NCBI GenBank assembly: GCA_963383645.1
Contig: OY726569.1
Coordinates: 27,048,554-27,112,553, forward strand
Length of the DNA: 64,000 nucleotides
Reading direction: 5' to 3'
Source of the DNA: Muscardinus avellanarius
Lineage: Eukaryota; Chordata; Mammalia; Rodentia; Gliridae
Made by a program: the position numbers and the translations under genes. This document shows positions 22,557 to 33,924 of this stretch, in pieces. The notes beneath the pieces are model-generated. The model had not been told where the DNA came from and made no database searches. It saw only the letters and a list, made by a program, of their open reading frames with translations. Within the stretch, counting starts at the first letter, position 1, and every line of letters begins with the position of its first letter.

Positions 22557-25500
22557 TTTTTTTCTTCACACATAAACCAACTTTAATAGATATTATTTTG
22601 TATTTATATAGCGCCTTCTTCGAGAACCTTAGATACTTTACAGACATTTTCTTTAATGAATCCCCACAATAACACTGTGAGGTAGGTATGACTCCCATTT
22701 TACAAGACAGGAGACTGAAGCACAGAGAGGTTAAGTGACTCGCCCAGGGTCACACAGTTAAGTTCACTGAAGAGCCAGGACCCAAGCTCCTAAGCCTCCC
22801 AGCTCCCAGCCAAATACCTCAGGAGAGAATCCTTAATGAACAGTATCTTTAAACAAAGTAGCAAGAGTAGTATGTTATGAAAATGAGGTCTTTCTACTGC
22901 CATCAAGGAAAGAAAAAACCCTATACTGATGATTAGAGGCCACGAGACCCATATATAGTACATTTCTTTCCCTCCATTTTCCTAAAGCCTCCTGGTTCCT
23001 GTCTCAAGTAATCTTCTAAAGGTCACATTTCTAAGACAGAAACCATGTGACTTGGAAATAGGACTTAATTTCAAATATTTACTTTTAGTTATGATAATTT
23101 ATAGAAACTTTTTATTCCAATATACAAAATATGGGACAGCTATCCCAAAAACATGTACATAGTTCTATAGCAATCAGCCCCATTTACAACTTGAACCTGC
23201 CCCTCATTTTAATCACAGCCAGCCAACAGACAACCTTACAATGCTTTCTAGATGGGTCACTTGTCTTACTTCTTACATCTGTATGTTTTTCTCCCAACCC
23301 TAACCCTATATATTTTAAAGTATTTCGAGTTTCTGGTAAGGTTCAAAACATTTTACTTAGATCCAGCTGCACTAAGAGTAAAAAGTGAATTTGGAACCAT
23401 CACCCATAGTGCCTCCTCTGACAAATCATAATACAAAACACGGTGTCGATGTGAACAAAGCGTGTGACTACCACGGAACCCAACACAAATGCCAGAACTT
23501 GCTCTACTCTGATATTTAACTTACCATTCCTTGTTTTTATTAAATGCAAAGATGTGAGAACAAACACAACAGTTGATCTCAATGCTGTACCTTTATGCAA
23601 ATGACTTCATCTATCTTCTTATACATGCTGTGGCCGAGCTGATGTTGAAACTGACTCTCTTTCATTTCACCCTTGTTCTCTGTATAGAAAGCTGCAGAAC
23701 TCCAGCTTTAAGTTCTAAGACAATTTGGTTTAAGCCCTCAAACCCCAAGCACCTCCACTTGCTCTGACGGTCCTCACATGCTTGGTTGTGATTCTCTGTG
23801 CAATGTCGATAGATCTGGCAGGCTGTACATGATTTGTACAAAACACCTCCAGCCAGGGTAAGGCGTTAAGAAACTGTATCTTAAAAACAAGTTTGTCAAA
23901 ATACTTTTGATATTTAGTAGAAATACCAAATATCATAATTTTCTCCCAGCACAACTGTCTAAGCAGCCCACTTAGTTAAGTGACCCTGTTAAAGATCTGT
24001 TTATGGGATGAATAGGTGAAGTCATTTCCTGAGCTAAAAGATACAGATAATAAATGTTAAAATAGCAGCACAAAAAAATTCTCTTGTGTTTTTTCCATAG
24101 TCAACAGTTTTAGTAAAATAACTTTAGAAAATTGGAGAGAAAAATTACCACCTGAAAAGGATAGTGATTAGGAATATCCAATGCTTGATTGCTATTATTT
24201 TAAACATAATTTTCAATTATTTTCTGCAAGTTACATCCGGCCACTATTAACTGACTGGTGCATGGAAAAATGTCAACTTCAATGGTTTACATACATTTAC
24301 ATTACATATATTACTTCTTAAAACCTCCAACAAAATAATGTCTTAAGCATGAATTTTAAATTATGAGCAATCTTCCAATCAGATTTATAAGACTAGAGGA
24401 AGAAGAACTTGTGTTTGGATCTCTGGTCTACTTCATCAAAATGTAATCTTCAGAAAGTTTTTAACTACTATCCAGGCTGCTAGGGCTATGGTGAATAGAG
24501 TATTTCTTTCCAAGGTAAAAGAAATGACATTAGAAAATAATGTATTGTGATGACATAAATTTTTCAAACATGGCTCAACATGAAATATTAGAGTATTTAA
24601 GAATTCTAAAGACTGGCATATCACCATTGCACCAAAATTGCTTTTATCATTCCAAGAACTACAGGAAATTTGAGTTTTTGTTTTATTGAAATTAAAGCTG
24701 AGCAAAATAATTGACTTATAAACTATGACAAAAGAAAACATATTTAGCCAGAGATATCAGTTCCTCCTGAAAAAGAATGTTTACCTTCTCTCATTGCAAT
24801 TTTTCTCAAGGTATCTTAGTGATTTCAGATTGAACTTAAAAGTAACCTTAAAAATAGAAACAAACAAAAGGAATACTTAAAACTGACAAAACTAATAAAA
24901 ATATGCTAAAACTTACTGACAGAATCATGGGCACTTAATACAATACTTAGACTCTACCAGTTTAAAGTAAAATAAATAAGAAAAAATTATAATTACAAAG
25001 CCAGTCTTTCCCCTTGGGGAAACAAAAAGCCACTTTTGACCAATTGTTCCCTACATATACATATACTGTATATTAAAGTAAGCTTCTTCAGAGAAGCAAA
25101 ACATATTTGTCTTCCTGACACCGGGTTCTAGTATCTGTTAGTTTTTTTTTTTACATCAGGAAGGCAATTGCAAGTGTTGGGCCCAAAAACATTTCTGGTT
25201 CGTGCTTGAAAAGACATTCCAAACACAGGCATGTGTGCAGCGTGCTCCGCATCACCTCCTTAAACCATAGTCCAACCCAGCACAGAGGCCAATTCTTTCT
25301 ACTGCACCCTCAAGGAATCCAAATCATTATTGGTGCAATTAATAAAGAGAAAATGCATGCCAATAACCAGAAGGCTGTTTTACAAGAGGAGCTGGTATCT
25401 CTGATTCCATTTCCTTGTTGTATGGAACTGCACAGACCGCATGATACCTGAGTAAATAAATCAACTACCATGATAGGAAGGGCTTGTTCATCTAGAGTCT

Positions 25501-26915
25501 TTGCTGTATTGTGTGCAAAGTGTGCTACTGCCCCCTGAGCTTCCTGCATTTCTCTTTTCTTGAAAAATCGGTGCTTTATCCTTTCCAAAATAACCAGAGA
25601 AGAAATGAGGCAGAAAGTATCTCTTCATCATGTTTCCCCCTCAGTCCCGAGAATGATAAAAAAGGATCTAACCAGACTCAGAGTTCTTCGAGATATCTGA
25701 TGTCAACCTGTAGAATTCTTCAATAGCTTGTGCGTCTATTTTTTCTACAATGTCATCATCAAACAACAATCAAAAATCATGACTCGTAACTATTGCAATA
25801 TAATGGCCTCGATTGGGACCACTTCCACAGTGAACCACAACAGCAACAAGGTCGTACATTCTGTCAGGATTGGTTGCATCACCTGAAGTGTTGAACAGAC
25901 GGAGTTCTAAAGGAAAAACTACCCGGTAAGAAAGTTTTGTGTATCGATGAAGTTGATCCATATATTTAAATCTTTTCAGGTGTAGAGCTAGAATCATGGG
26001 AAGTTTTTTCACTTTCGTCCTTTTGTGTGCTTCCTGTTTGCTGCGACACTCTTCACAGTAATACTTGTATTCACTGCACAGAGTCTCTGTGTTGCTAACG
26101 CCCCTTAAACAGTGAGTAATTGATGTGTTTTGTTCCACGTCAACAGAAAGGTCTAAAAAATCTTTGCTGCTTATAGTTTCACAAGTAAGACATCTGGTTT
26201 CATTAGTTAATGTTCCCTGAAAAATCCCATGAACCCACGTTGAGTCTGGTGTGCTGTTGTTATTTTCACTGTCAATGTTACCATTAGGTAAGCGACCATT
26301 TTGTTTTTCCTGCTTTCTCTCTTCTTGTAAAACATCAGCAATTGTATTTAGTAGGTAATTTAAAAACTCATGAGCATCTCGTTGCATGTAGTTGTCAAAA
26401 AGCTCATTTTCTTTCCGTAATCTTGTTATGAACTTCTTAGGAGGTATTACTCCAACCTTTTTCTTCTGAGTGGCTATGCTATGGAAGAGGTCTGCTAAGC
26501 ACATAAGAAGGTTCTCCTTCTTCCTAGGCTGACACTTGTATGCTAGAACTTTTTCCCGAAATGGACAACAAAAAAAAAGTGCTTGAAGAACTGAATTGCA
26601 GTAGCAGGTATTCCCAAAATTGACTAATCCAAAATAGTGCTCATTGACTGGAAACTGTTCTGGACCAATTTCTTTCTCTAATGCCGAGGCATTGGCGCCC
26701 ATGGTACAGATGGAGGCGAATTTGGAGACTGTCATTAGGATTTCCATCCGTCCAGCGCCATCTTTCACCCAATCACAGCGGTGGCGGTGGCGGCGGGCAG
26801 GGGAGGAGGGCAGCCCGGCCGCCTGCTCTCACTGCAGCCCGTGGGCGGCCACCAGTCGCCGGACCCATGCACCGAGCCTGCGGGCCGCCGCTGCCTTCAT
26901 CGCCGCCACCAGCGC
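22557..26915 (-). pseudogene. USP12P: USP12 processed retropseudogene (full cDNA length)
   Basis: USP12 is a deubiquitinase that works with WDR48/UAF1. The copy is intronless, minus strand. It comprises a GC-rich 5' UTR (26748-26915), coding part 25641-26747, and a 3' UTR of about 3.07 kb. The 3' end has an ATTAAA signal (22582-22587) and an A tail (22557-22563). Reading starts [20 protein letters not shown]. The Cys box [10 protein letters not shown], the zinc-binding CLTC and CEEC pairs, and the His box [11 protein letters not shown] are present. No frameshift is seen. It lacks two codons (ED after SSKD), has TGA for Trp after SHDF (25770-25772) and TAG for Tyr near the end (25668-25670). 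The first stop removes the last 41 residues, including the expected catalytic Asp region. The 15-bp TSD TGGAACAGAGATTCT (22542-22556 and 27119-27133) encloses both this copy and the SINE at 26916-27118. Confidence 0.93.
22676..22770 (-). mobile_element. MIR within the USP12-derived 3' UTR
   Basis: The minus strand reads CTGTGTGACCCTGGGCGAGT, then TTAACCTCTCTGTGC and GTAAAATGGGA, all core MIR blocks. It lies close to the 3' end of the retroposed USP12 transcript and in sense with it. Confidence 0.75.
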
Positions 26916-27118
26916 TTTGCAGGTCTGGGGATGGAGCCCAGGGGCATTTGACCTGTGAGCTACACCCCTCCCCTATTTTTTGTTATTTATTTTGAAACAG
27001 GGTCTCACTATATTGCAGAGGGACTCACAAACTAGCTGAGGCTGTCTGCACACTGTGATCCTCCTGTCTCAGCCTCCTGAATGCTGGGATTACAAGCGTG
27101 CGCTACCACGCCCAACCT
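26916..27118 (-). mobile_element. B1-dID SINE fused to the 5' end of the USP12 retrocopy
   Basis: A full-length SINE in the same orientation as USP12. Its B1 head (GGTTGGGCGTGGTAGCGCAC) abuts the TSD at 27119. Its ID-like end (CCCCAGACCTGCAAA) joins the USP12 5' UTR (GCGCTGGTGGCGGCG) directly, with only about three As where an A tail should be. It has no TSD of its own: the flanks of the SINE alone share no more than TTG. This arrangement, SINE then mRNA then one A tail inside one TSD, is that expected of a bipartite chimeric retrocopy. Confidence 0.75.
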
Positions 27119-27133
27119 TGGAACAGAGATTCT

Positions 27134-27429
27134 AAGCACAGATTAAGTCAGCGTGGCTGGAGACTGGGAATGTGTAGGTATAATATATAAATTTATATTA
27201 AGAAGTAAATGTAGCCCTGACCTTGAAGGATATGTGCTTTTAAAAACGTGCTCATTTCAAAGTCATTTTTCAATCCTGTAAGTCATTGATAAACATGTAT
27301 CTATGATACATGTCTCACATCTAAATAAACTGAAACAGACTAGCAAATAAATTTACTGGATTTTTCTAGGATGGTTGCTGACTACTTGCTGCTTTTGTGT
27401 GAGACAAACTTTAACCTTCTCTGACGCAG
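27134..27429. other. Intergenic, nothing recognised
   Basis: AT-rich sequence between the USP12 retrocopy and a V relic. Confidence 0.4.
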
Positions 27430-27447
27430 CATCGCCCCCTGTGGCCG
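27430..27447 (-). promoter_or_regulatory. CTCF-like motif beside a V relic
   Basis: The minus strand reads CGGCCACAGGGGGCGATG, near the CTCF core. It lies on the 3' side of the TRAV16-like relic. Motif only. Confidence 0.4.
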
Positions 27448-27529
27448 TGGAGGGAGGTGCACTGAACGATTTCCTGCAGCTCCTTCACCTGTGTTCTCAG
27501 CCCTGCATCAAGCAGAGCACTGGAGTGCG

Positions 27530-27760
27530 GGGTCCAGGGCTCCTCTGGGCCAGCGATGTCTTCAGATGGAAGGAGGCTTTGCATTGGAGAGATCAGCTAT
27601 GAGACACTCGGTGTCACTACCAGGTGTGCTCAGGTGGGTCTGCAGGAACTGGCTGGGATGCTCCACGTACCAGGAAAGAACAGGGCCGCTGCAGTAAGTG
27701 TGAACTGTGTGCCTCCCCTGCCCCGGCCCTTCAGAAGCACACAGTGGTCCTCAGCTGAGG
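27530..27760 (-). pseudogene. Decayed TCR alpha variable relic, TRAV16-like
   Basis: The minus strand gives TYCSGPVLSWYVEHPSQFLQ, then ECLIADLSNAK, then in another frame SFHLKTSLAQR. The FWYVQY-, ADLNK- and SFHLKKPFAQ-like order is that of a TRAV segment, closest to what I recall of TRAV16. No leader exon, no complete framework 1, no conserved DSAxYxC and no usable RSS were found. Confidence 0.5.
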
Positions 27761-28311
27761 CCGTGTGTGGGCGCCCTTCCTCCCATGATGGCAGCATCAG
27801 GTCAGGCTGAGCCTCACCCTGAAGAGAACATGTCCTTAAATGGACTCTGCATAAGATAGTTGGTTGACACTAAGCCCTTGGTATAGTCATCTATTTTTTA
27901 CTAATATAATGGATGAGTGGTCATATATTACTGTGCTCCGTCCTTGTATTTCTCTGATGACTAATGATGTGGCGAAGACATCAAGAAATGTTTTCCATAT
28001 AGAGTCAAATAGTAAATATGTTCAGTCTGTGATCTATTTAGTGTCTGTCACAGCTACTCACCTCTGCCATCACAGTGAGAAAAGCCACTGAGAATGTATA
28101 GATCAATGGCATCGCCCTCTTCCAATACAGCTTTATAAAAGTAGCTGAGAGGCTGGATGTGGCTCGTGGCTCACAGGTGTAGAGCAGCTTTTCACATGCT
28201 TATTGGTCATTATATATCTTCTTTTATGAAGATTCTGCTCTAAGAGTTAACCACGTTTAAAGTGGATCTTTTCTATCTTATTAAACAATACATAAAATCT
28301 CTATAAAAGCA
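27761..28311. other. Intergenic, nothing recognised
   Basis: Sequence upstream of the TRAV16-like relic. No leader exon was found here. Confidence 0.4.
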
Positions 28312-28500
28312 AGCCAGGCATGGTGGCGCACCCTTGTAATCCCAGCATTCGGAAGGTTGAGACTGGAGGATCATGGTTCGCAGACAGCCTCAGCTACTTA
28401 GTGAGGCCCTGTCTCAAAATGAAGAAAAAAAAAATAGGGCAAGGGGTGTAACTCGGAGGTCAAATGCCCCTGGGTTCCATCCCCAGATCCCCCCCAAAAA
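28312..28500 (+). mobile_element. B1-dID SINE with TSD
   Basis: Sense copy from GCCAGGCATGGTGGCGCACC to a short CCCCCCCAAAAA end. AATCTCTATAAAAGC flanks both sides. Confidence 0.88.
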
Positions 28501-28689
28501 TAATCTCTATAAAAGCTATAGAAACTCATATACATGTATTGCAAATAGTCTCCTAGTTGGTGCCTTATCTTTTTTATTTTTGAAACATTTTCAAGATATT
28601 TTACAGAAAAGTTTAAAGCAATAGTGATAAAAATTAAGGAAATACTAATCGTTAGATCTGTCATATATGTAAATTATAAGACTCAGTCA

Positions 28690-28900
28690 AGCTGGGCATG
28701 GTGATGCACACCTGTAGTACTAATACTTGGGAGGAGGCTGAGACAGGGGACTCACAAGTTTGAGGACCACCTCAGCAAGTAGTGGGACCTTCATCAGCCT
28801 AGCAACACCCTGTGCCCTGTTTCAAATTAAAAATAAAATGGAGCTGGGGGTGTAGATCAGAGGTAGAATGCCCCTGGGCTCAAACCCAGTACCACAAAAC
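28690..28900 (+). mobile_element. B1-dID SINE, diverged
   Basis: Starts GCTGGGCATGGTGATGCACA and ends in ID-like GGTGTAGATCAGAGGTAGAA. Confidence 0.8.
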
Positions 28901-29008
28901 AGAAGAATATCCAATAGTTTTAAGTTCCCAAAGTTTGCTATAAATTCAATTCAACGTCCCTCAGAATTGCAGCAGACTCTTTTGTTGCAATTTATAAATA
29001 ATCAAAAC

Positions 29009-29232
29009 TTTTTTTTTTTTTTTTTTTTTGCAGGTCTGGGGGTGGAACCCAGGGGCATTCTACCTCCAAGCTACACCCCCAGCCCTATTTTTTATTCTTT
29101 ATTTTGAAACAGGGTCTCGCTGAGTTGTAAAGGGCCACACTAATAATAGCTGGGGCTGTCCTCAAACTGCAATCTTCCAGTCTCAGCCTCCCAAATACAG
29201 GGATTACAAGCGTGTGGCACGACGCCCGGCTC
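29009..29232 (-). mobile_element. B1-dID SINE, antisense
   Basis: Full-length element with a poly-T tract at the left. CAAAAC flanks both sides. Confidence 0.85.
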
Positions 29233-29747
29233 AAAACAGTTTTTTTTTAAAGTTTTTTTTTTTTTTTTCTGGAGACCCTACCTACCAAGACTTACTTCCA
29301 AAAAATCAAACAGTTTGGCACTACTGACAATAAGACATGTAGATCAATATAGATATTGCATTGATGTAAAAAATAAGCAAATATTACAGAAATAGGTTTG
29401 CACACACATATTCAGTTAATTTTCTATAACTATGGAAGACAATTCAATAAAAAAAAAGAAATTGTCTCAGGAAATAGTGCTGAGCGTTCAGATCTATCAG
29501 CTGAGAAATCCTTTCACTTTCCAGTTCTGTTAACATACAGTCCACTGTCCTGTGGCTTGAGAACAATTTTTAAAAAGAAAAATTTTTGAGAAAGTAGCAA
29601 GCTTTTTGAGAAAGGAGATTTTTACTTTTGCACAATTAATACTTATTTTCAACTGTTTTTTTTTTTTTTTAAAGATGTCCCTTTGTCACTGGACTTGCTA
29701 GACTGCAAATTCGGTGGTGTTTTGCGAGTTTTCATCACAAGTTTCTT

Positions 29748-29803
29748 GTCTTTATGGTGTTTGAACTCAGGGAACCTCTACCACTGAGCTATATACCCAG
29801 CAC
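29748..29803 (-). mobile_element. ID-type fragment, antisense
   Basis: Contains CTACCACTGAGCTATATACCC, the antisense of the tRNA-derived A-box region of an ID element. Confidence 0.6.
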
Positions 29804-30026
29804 CTTAAATTGTTTACTATAAAGAGGAGTTTGGAAACTTTAATTTCAAGAGTGCATACTAGGAAATGAAGATAAAGACCAAAGTCCCAAACCTGCGGGG
29901 ACAAAGGTCCCTGTGCCTAAAACTGCCATTGTAATCAAAAAGCACAGAACTGGGCAAAAAAGCTGTCGCCCTGGGGCCTCCGGAGGCTCGCGGGGAAGAT
30001 TAGAAGCAGCTCTGGGCCTGGCTGAG

Positions 30027-30065
30027 GGTTTGTGCAGCAGCTGCAGGCGCCTGGGGAGCACTGTG
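30027..30065 (-). other. 23-RSS of the TRAV22-like gene
   Basis: Minus strand: heptamer CACAGTG (30059-30065), 23-base spacer, nonamer GCACAAACC (30027-30035). Confidence 0.9.
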
Positions 30066-30569
30066 CATCCACAGCGCAGAAATAAACGGCAGAGTCTGTG
30101 GTCTGTACAGAGGAAACGCTCAAGGAGCTGCGGCGCTCTATAATGACTGTCGTGGACGTCAGTCTTCCCTTGTGCTTCGTCCCAGAAGGATTGTAAAACA
30201 GGTTGACGAGCTGACCCCCAGGATCTTGGCGAAACCACTGCACATTTGTCACACCGGCAGAAAAGTTGCACCACATCGTGCAATTGGCTCCTTCCGGGAG
30301 GATCAGGGCTGGAGGACTCTGCTCCACCTGCTGCCCTCTCACACCTGAGGAGGACACGCACAGTCATGGAGAGGGTCACTGCCACACCCACCCGCCCTGG
30401 AGCTGCCCGCCATCAGGAGGAGGTGGACAGTCCAGTCCCTGAGCTCCTCGGCCTCCCTCACCCTCCGCGCTGCAGCCAGGCACCCTGAGAGCCCCGAGTC
30501 AAGGGAGTCCAACTCACAGCAGAGCCGGCAGCACAGGAGCCCCAGCACAGCGCCCAGCAGCCTCTCCAT
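30066..30569 (-). CDS. TRAV22: T-cell receptor alpha variable gene, TRAV22 family
   Basis: A TCR alpha V segment. Exon 1 (30518-30569, 52 nt) encodes MERLLGAVLGLLCCRLC and ends at GTGAGT. Exon 2 (30066-30344) follows a CCTCCTCAG acceptor in phase 1 and completes the leader as CVRG. The mature region starts QQVEQSPPALILPEGANC. The first Cys is in MWCNFSAGV, the Trp in VQWFRQDPGGQLVNLFY, then PSGTKHKGRLTSTTV, and the second Cys in TTDSAVYFCAVD. The LPEGAN, QWF, INLFYIPSGTKQNGRLSATT and TTDSGVYFC order is that of human TRAV22 as I remember it. An extra Cys precedes the canonical one (NCTMWC). The frame is open and the RSS strong, so it is probably functional. The surrounding 29.9-30.9 kb is GC-rich. 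Confidence 0.9.
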
Positions 30570-31877
30570 GGCCTCCCTGGGGTAGAGGACTCTCCAGCCA
30601 GACCTGGGCACTGGGGGTGAGGACTGGGCTCAGGAGCTGCCCCTCCCCCGCGGCCCGTGAACTCTGCCCTGTGCCCTGCTCCTGAGCTGAGGGCCCCCAG
30701 CCTTTGTGCAGGAAGCCCCTCCCACAGGCCCCAGGCTCTGGGGGGTCTGGGTGGAGCAGGTGGGCGAGGGGCACCGAGGAAGGACACTGCTCCATTAGCT
30801 GAGGAACTCTCTGCTGATCCTGGAAGTGTGGGGGTGCTAGAGGGCTGGGAGGAGGGAGGAGAGGGCTCCCCAAAGGAGAACTGCCTCCCCTGCCCTAGAG
30901 CCCAGGAGCCACACAGAAGAGAGTCCACAGGTGAACCCTGCACACAGGCCTGGGTTCTGACTAGGGATCTAACTGGCCTGCGAATTAATTTCCGTGGTGA
31001 AAGTCAGCCCAGTCACATGAAGTAATAAGGACTTCAGTGTTCTTGTTATAAACTGTGATATCTATGTTATAAAGTACAAAATGAATTCTTATGAATAACT
31101 GTTATGAAGTACATAATTAATGAATTCTTATTGTTGGAATATATCAAATATGCAGATTGGGACTCTTATGAAATAACATTTGTGGAAATATTATAAGGAC
31201 GATATCTTGAAATCGACCCTCTATTTAAATACAGAGAACACAGAAGAGGAGCACTTATGAGCACAGCATGACTCTTCCACTCAGGCAAGAGGCCCTGCCC
31301 AGAACCCCATGTCATAGAGGGCCAGCAAATCAAAAACACCTCCCCATGAAAAAAGGAGCTCTAAAGAATTCTGTCACTGTTGTGTGGACGCCATTCAGAG
31401 CCTTATCAAACCCCATCCTGAAACCTTCAGGATCAAGAAAAATGTGCCTTCACATACCAGACCCTTGTTCTGGAAACCACACACGAATACCAGAAAATTC
31501 GGGGGCTCCTAATTTGGAATCTAAGGATTTATAGGAAAGAGAAGAAAAGATTAGCCAGCGCACCCTTCCCTCTCAGAAGACATGCCTGGGACAGATTGTT
31601 GCACAGTGAAGCACCCTTCCCAGGGTGCTAGGATCTCTGCCTTCTTCTCTTCTGCGCTCACCTGCTGTCCTGAAGGGACTCACAAATCAGCCCAGCGTAA
31701 GCAGCAGTTGCTCCTGATGGCTGAAACTTTGCAACATTACACAGTCTTGCTTTTAAGTTTTATGTGTTTACACATTGAATCTACAGACAGGCTGATGTTG
31801 GTTATTTACTTCAGGAACTAGACAGATATAAGAATAAAAAATGTAAATAGTTTTACTTTTATAAAAATATAATTTTT
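30570..31877. other. Intergenic upstream of TRAV22
   Basis: GC-rich to about 30900, then AT-rich. Short internal near-repeats containing GAATTCTTATGAATAAC and related words lie at 31040-31180. No gene was recognised. Confidence 0.4.
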
Positions 31878-32075
31878 AGCCAGGCGTGGAGGTACATGCC
31901 TGTAATCCTAGTACTTGGAGACTTAAATAGAAGGATCTCAAGTTCAATGACAGCTTCAGCAATGTAGGCAGACTCTCGGCAACCTAGCAAGACCCTGTTT
32001 TGAAACTAAAAATAAAATGAACTCTGGATGTAGCTTGGAGGTATAATGCCCCTGGGCTTAATTCACAGTACAACA
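31878..32075 (+). mobile_element. B1-dID SINE, diverged
   Basis: Starts GCCAGGCGTGGAGGTACATG and ends in degenerate ID-like sequence and an A tail. Confidence 0.75.
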
Positions 32076-32277
32076 AAAAATAAAAATATAAACATATAAT
32101 TTTATTTCAAATATTTTTTCTTTTATTGAGCATATTTTGTTTATAGTGTGATTAGCTATTGCATCTTGTTTTGCAACTTTAATTGATTATTTGAAATGTC
32201 TTTAAAGAGAACTATTTTGGAAAGTTTACATGAAAATAATTTTTCATGTAAACTCTGATGAACAATAATTCTCTGAG

Positions 32278-32350
32278 GTGAGGTGTAGCTCAGTGGTAGT
32301 GTGCTTGTCCAGCATGCATGAGGCTCGAGGTTCAATCCCCAGCACTGCAG
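32278..32350 (+). mobile_element. ID element
   Basis: GGTGTAGCTCAGTGGTAGTG and GGTTCAATCCCCAGCACTGC are the A and B boxes and end of a rodent ID element without a B1 head. Confidence 0.88.
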
Positions 32351-32591
32351 GATTATTCATTGTTGATATAGTTGCAGATAATGAGAAAAATGAGGACCCT
32401 TGCATGTTCACTAAGTAAAAAGTGAAGCTATCTACAGACACTAAATATCAGATGGTCTCTTAAAGAAGGGTGCAAATGCTTACTACCGACACTGTGAGGA
32501 ACAGTGCAAGAAAATAAGAAAAGTTGATTCAGAAATCACTAATTGCTATTGGCTACTCAATGGGTATTAGAGAAATTTACTTAGAATGGGA

Positions 32592-32668
32592 AGGGAGTGG
32601 GGATGCAGCCCAGTGGTAGAGCATGTGCTTAACATGTGTGAGGCCCTGGGTTCCATCCACAGGACAAA
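32592..32668 (+). mobile_element. ID element, diverged
   Basis: GGGGATGCAGCCCAGTGGTA and GGGTTCCATCCACAGGAC follow the ID pattern. Confidence 0.75.
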
Positions 32669-33444
32669 TTATAAAATATATATAATTTTTTTCTCCTCTA
32701 TGCACATATATAGAGGATAAAAAGGGAGTTGTAACTTGTGTGAGTCTGAAAAAAGAAAGTCAGGCCATTCATAGAACAACCAACCTCAAGTTTCCACTTT
32801 GTTTTTAGTTCATAATGTCTTTTATAAAGGCCATTTTTATAAAGAAGGTCATTTTCTTTCCCTAGTACTTCCTGCCATTTCTTTGGAAATATTGCCTTGT
32901 GCATATCCTTAAACACCAGCTTCAATTAAGTTCCCCAACTGCAAATACTTTAGTGGGTGAGCTAACTTCTTCTTTATTGGAGGAATTCAGTCAGCTAAAG
33001 ATAAGAGACTGAATAAAATAATTTGTAGATAATGCAGTTTGAAAAAAAGAAGAACAGCTGTCCTGGGTTGAGAGAGGAGACTGGTGATGAGAGCAAATCT
33101 CTAACTTGCCTTACACTACCTCACTCAGACCTCAAGCCATCTCAGCATCACTGTCTCAACTGACCTGGGAGCAGGTAGCTTCCTCCTGTGTGTTGAGAAT
33201 CCTGCAGCCCAGTTCCCTCTAGAATCCTGCCCTCTAGGATAGAGATGCTGCCCTTCAGAAACCAGGGTCCTTCCCCTACAAAATGGCAAACAAACAAAGG
33301 CCATCCAGCTCTCTACAGGAGCCAGGCCCTTCCCAAGACACGACTGTCTCTGTGCTCTTTACAGAAGGCTCCTTTTCCTGAAGTTCCCCCCGCTGAGCTC
33401 CTGGCTCCTTCCCTGCAGGACTCAGGTGGCTGCCTTCAGCTCTG
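32669..33444. other. Intergenic, nothing recognised
   Basis: Sequence 3' of the TRAV8-like relic. No nonamer is present at the right spacing. Confidence 0.4.
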
Positions 33445-33451
33445 CACTGTG

Positions 33452-33620
33452 TGACTCAGGGCACAAGTGCACAGCTGTGTTGTCCAGTGACCAGAGGGTT
33501 TCCCCAGGCGGAAGGAGTCTGCATTCTTTGTAAACTCAGCCTTGAAGCCTTTAGCTCCTGAGTTTACTTTAACATACAGAAAAGCTGTTTCCTGATTAGG
33601 CAACAGCGCCTTCCAGGGGC
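33452..33620 (-). pseudogene. Truncated TCR alpha variable relic, TRAV8-like
   Basis: The minus strand reads LPNQETAFLYVKVNSGAKGF, then KAEFTKNADSFRLGKPSGHW, then TTQLCTCALS. This follows the framework 2 end, KGFEAEF, SFxLxKPS and DxAxYFCALS order of TRAV8-type segments. Framework 1, CDR1 and the leader are missing, and the Tyr-x-Cys motif is altered to CTC. A consensus heptamer CACAGTG follows (33445-33451), but the bases 23 further on (33413-33421) are not a nonamer. Confidence 0.6.
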
Positions 33621-33924
33621 CCAATGAGCGCTCTGAAGAAGTTCACGTGTTTCCTGGACTTCACAGGCGTTCTTTACTGCCATATGCACAGGAGGATTTA
33701 TGTTCTGTAAGGTCTGAAAACTTTTATTTTTAATTCACAGAATGACAAAAGTATGAATGAAAATAGGCAAAGAACAATTTTTAGAATGAGAAATAAAATA
33801 ACCACAAACGTTATAGAACTCAGAAAATTACAAATTATTTTACTACACATTTTTCACATAGACAATATATACTATATTTTGCTTTTTTTCCTATTAACAA
33901 GCCTTTTTATTGTCCTTTTTTAAA

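Noticed and set aside
26644..26995. GC-rich plus-strand frames near the USP12 start
   Set aside because: They run antisense through the retrocopy 5' UTR into the SINE. This is not a gene.
30458..31025. Long overlapping open frames on both strands around the TRAV22 leader
   Set aside because: GC-rich sequence lacks stops by chance. Only the leader and V exons have splice sites and family motifs.
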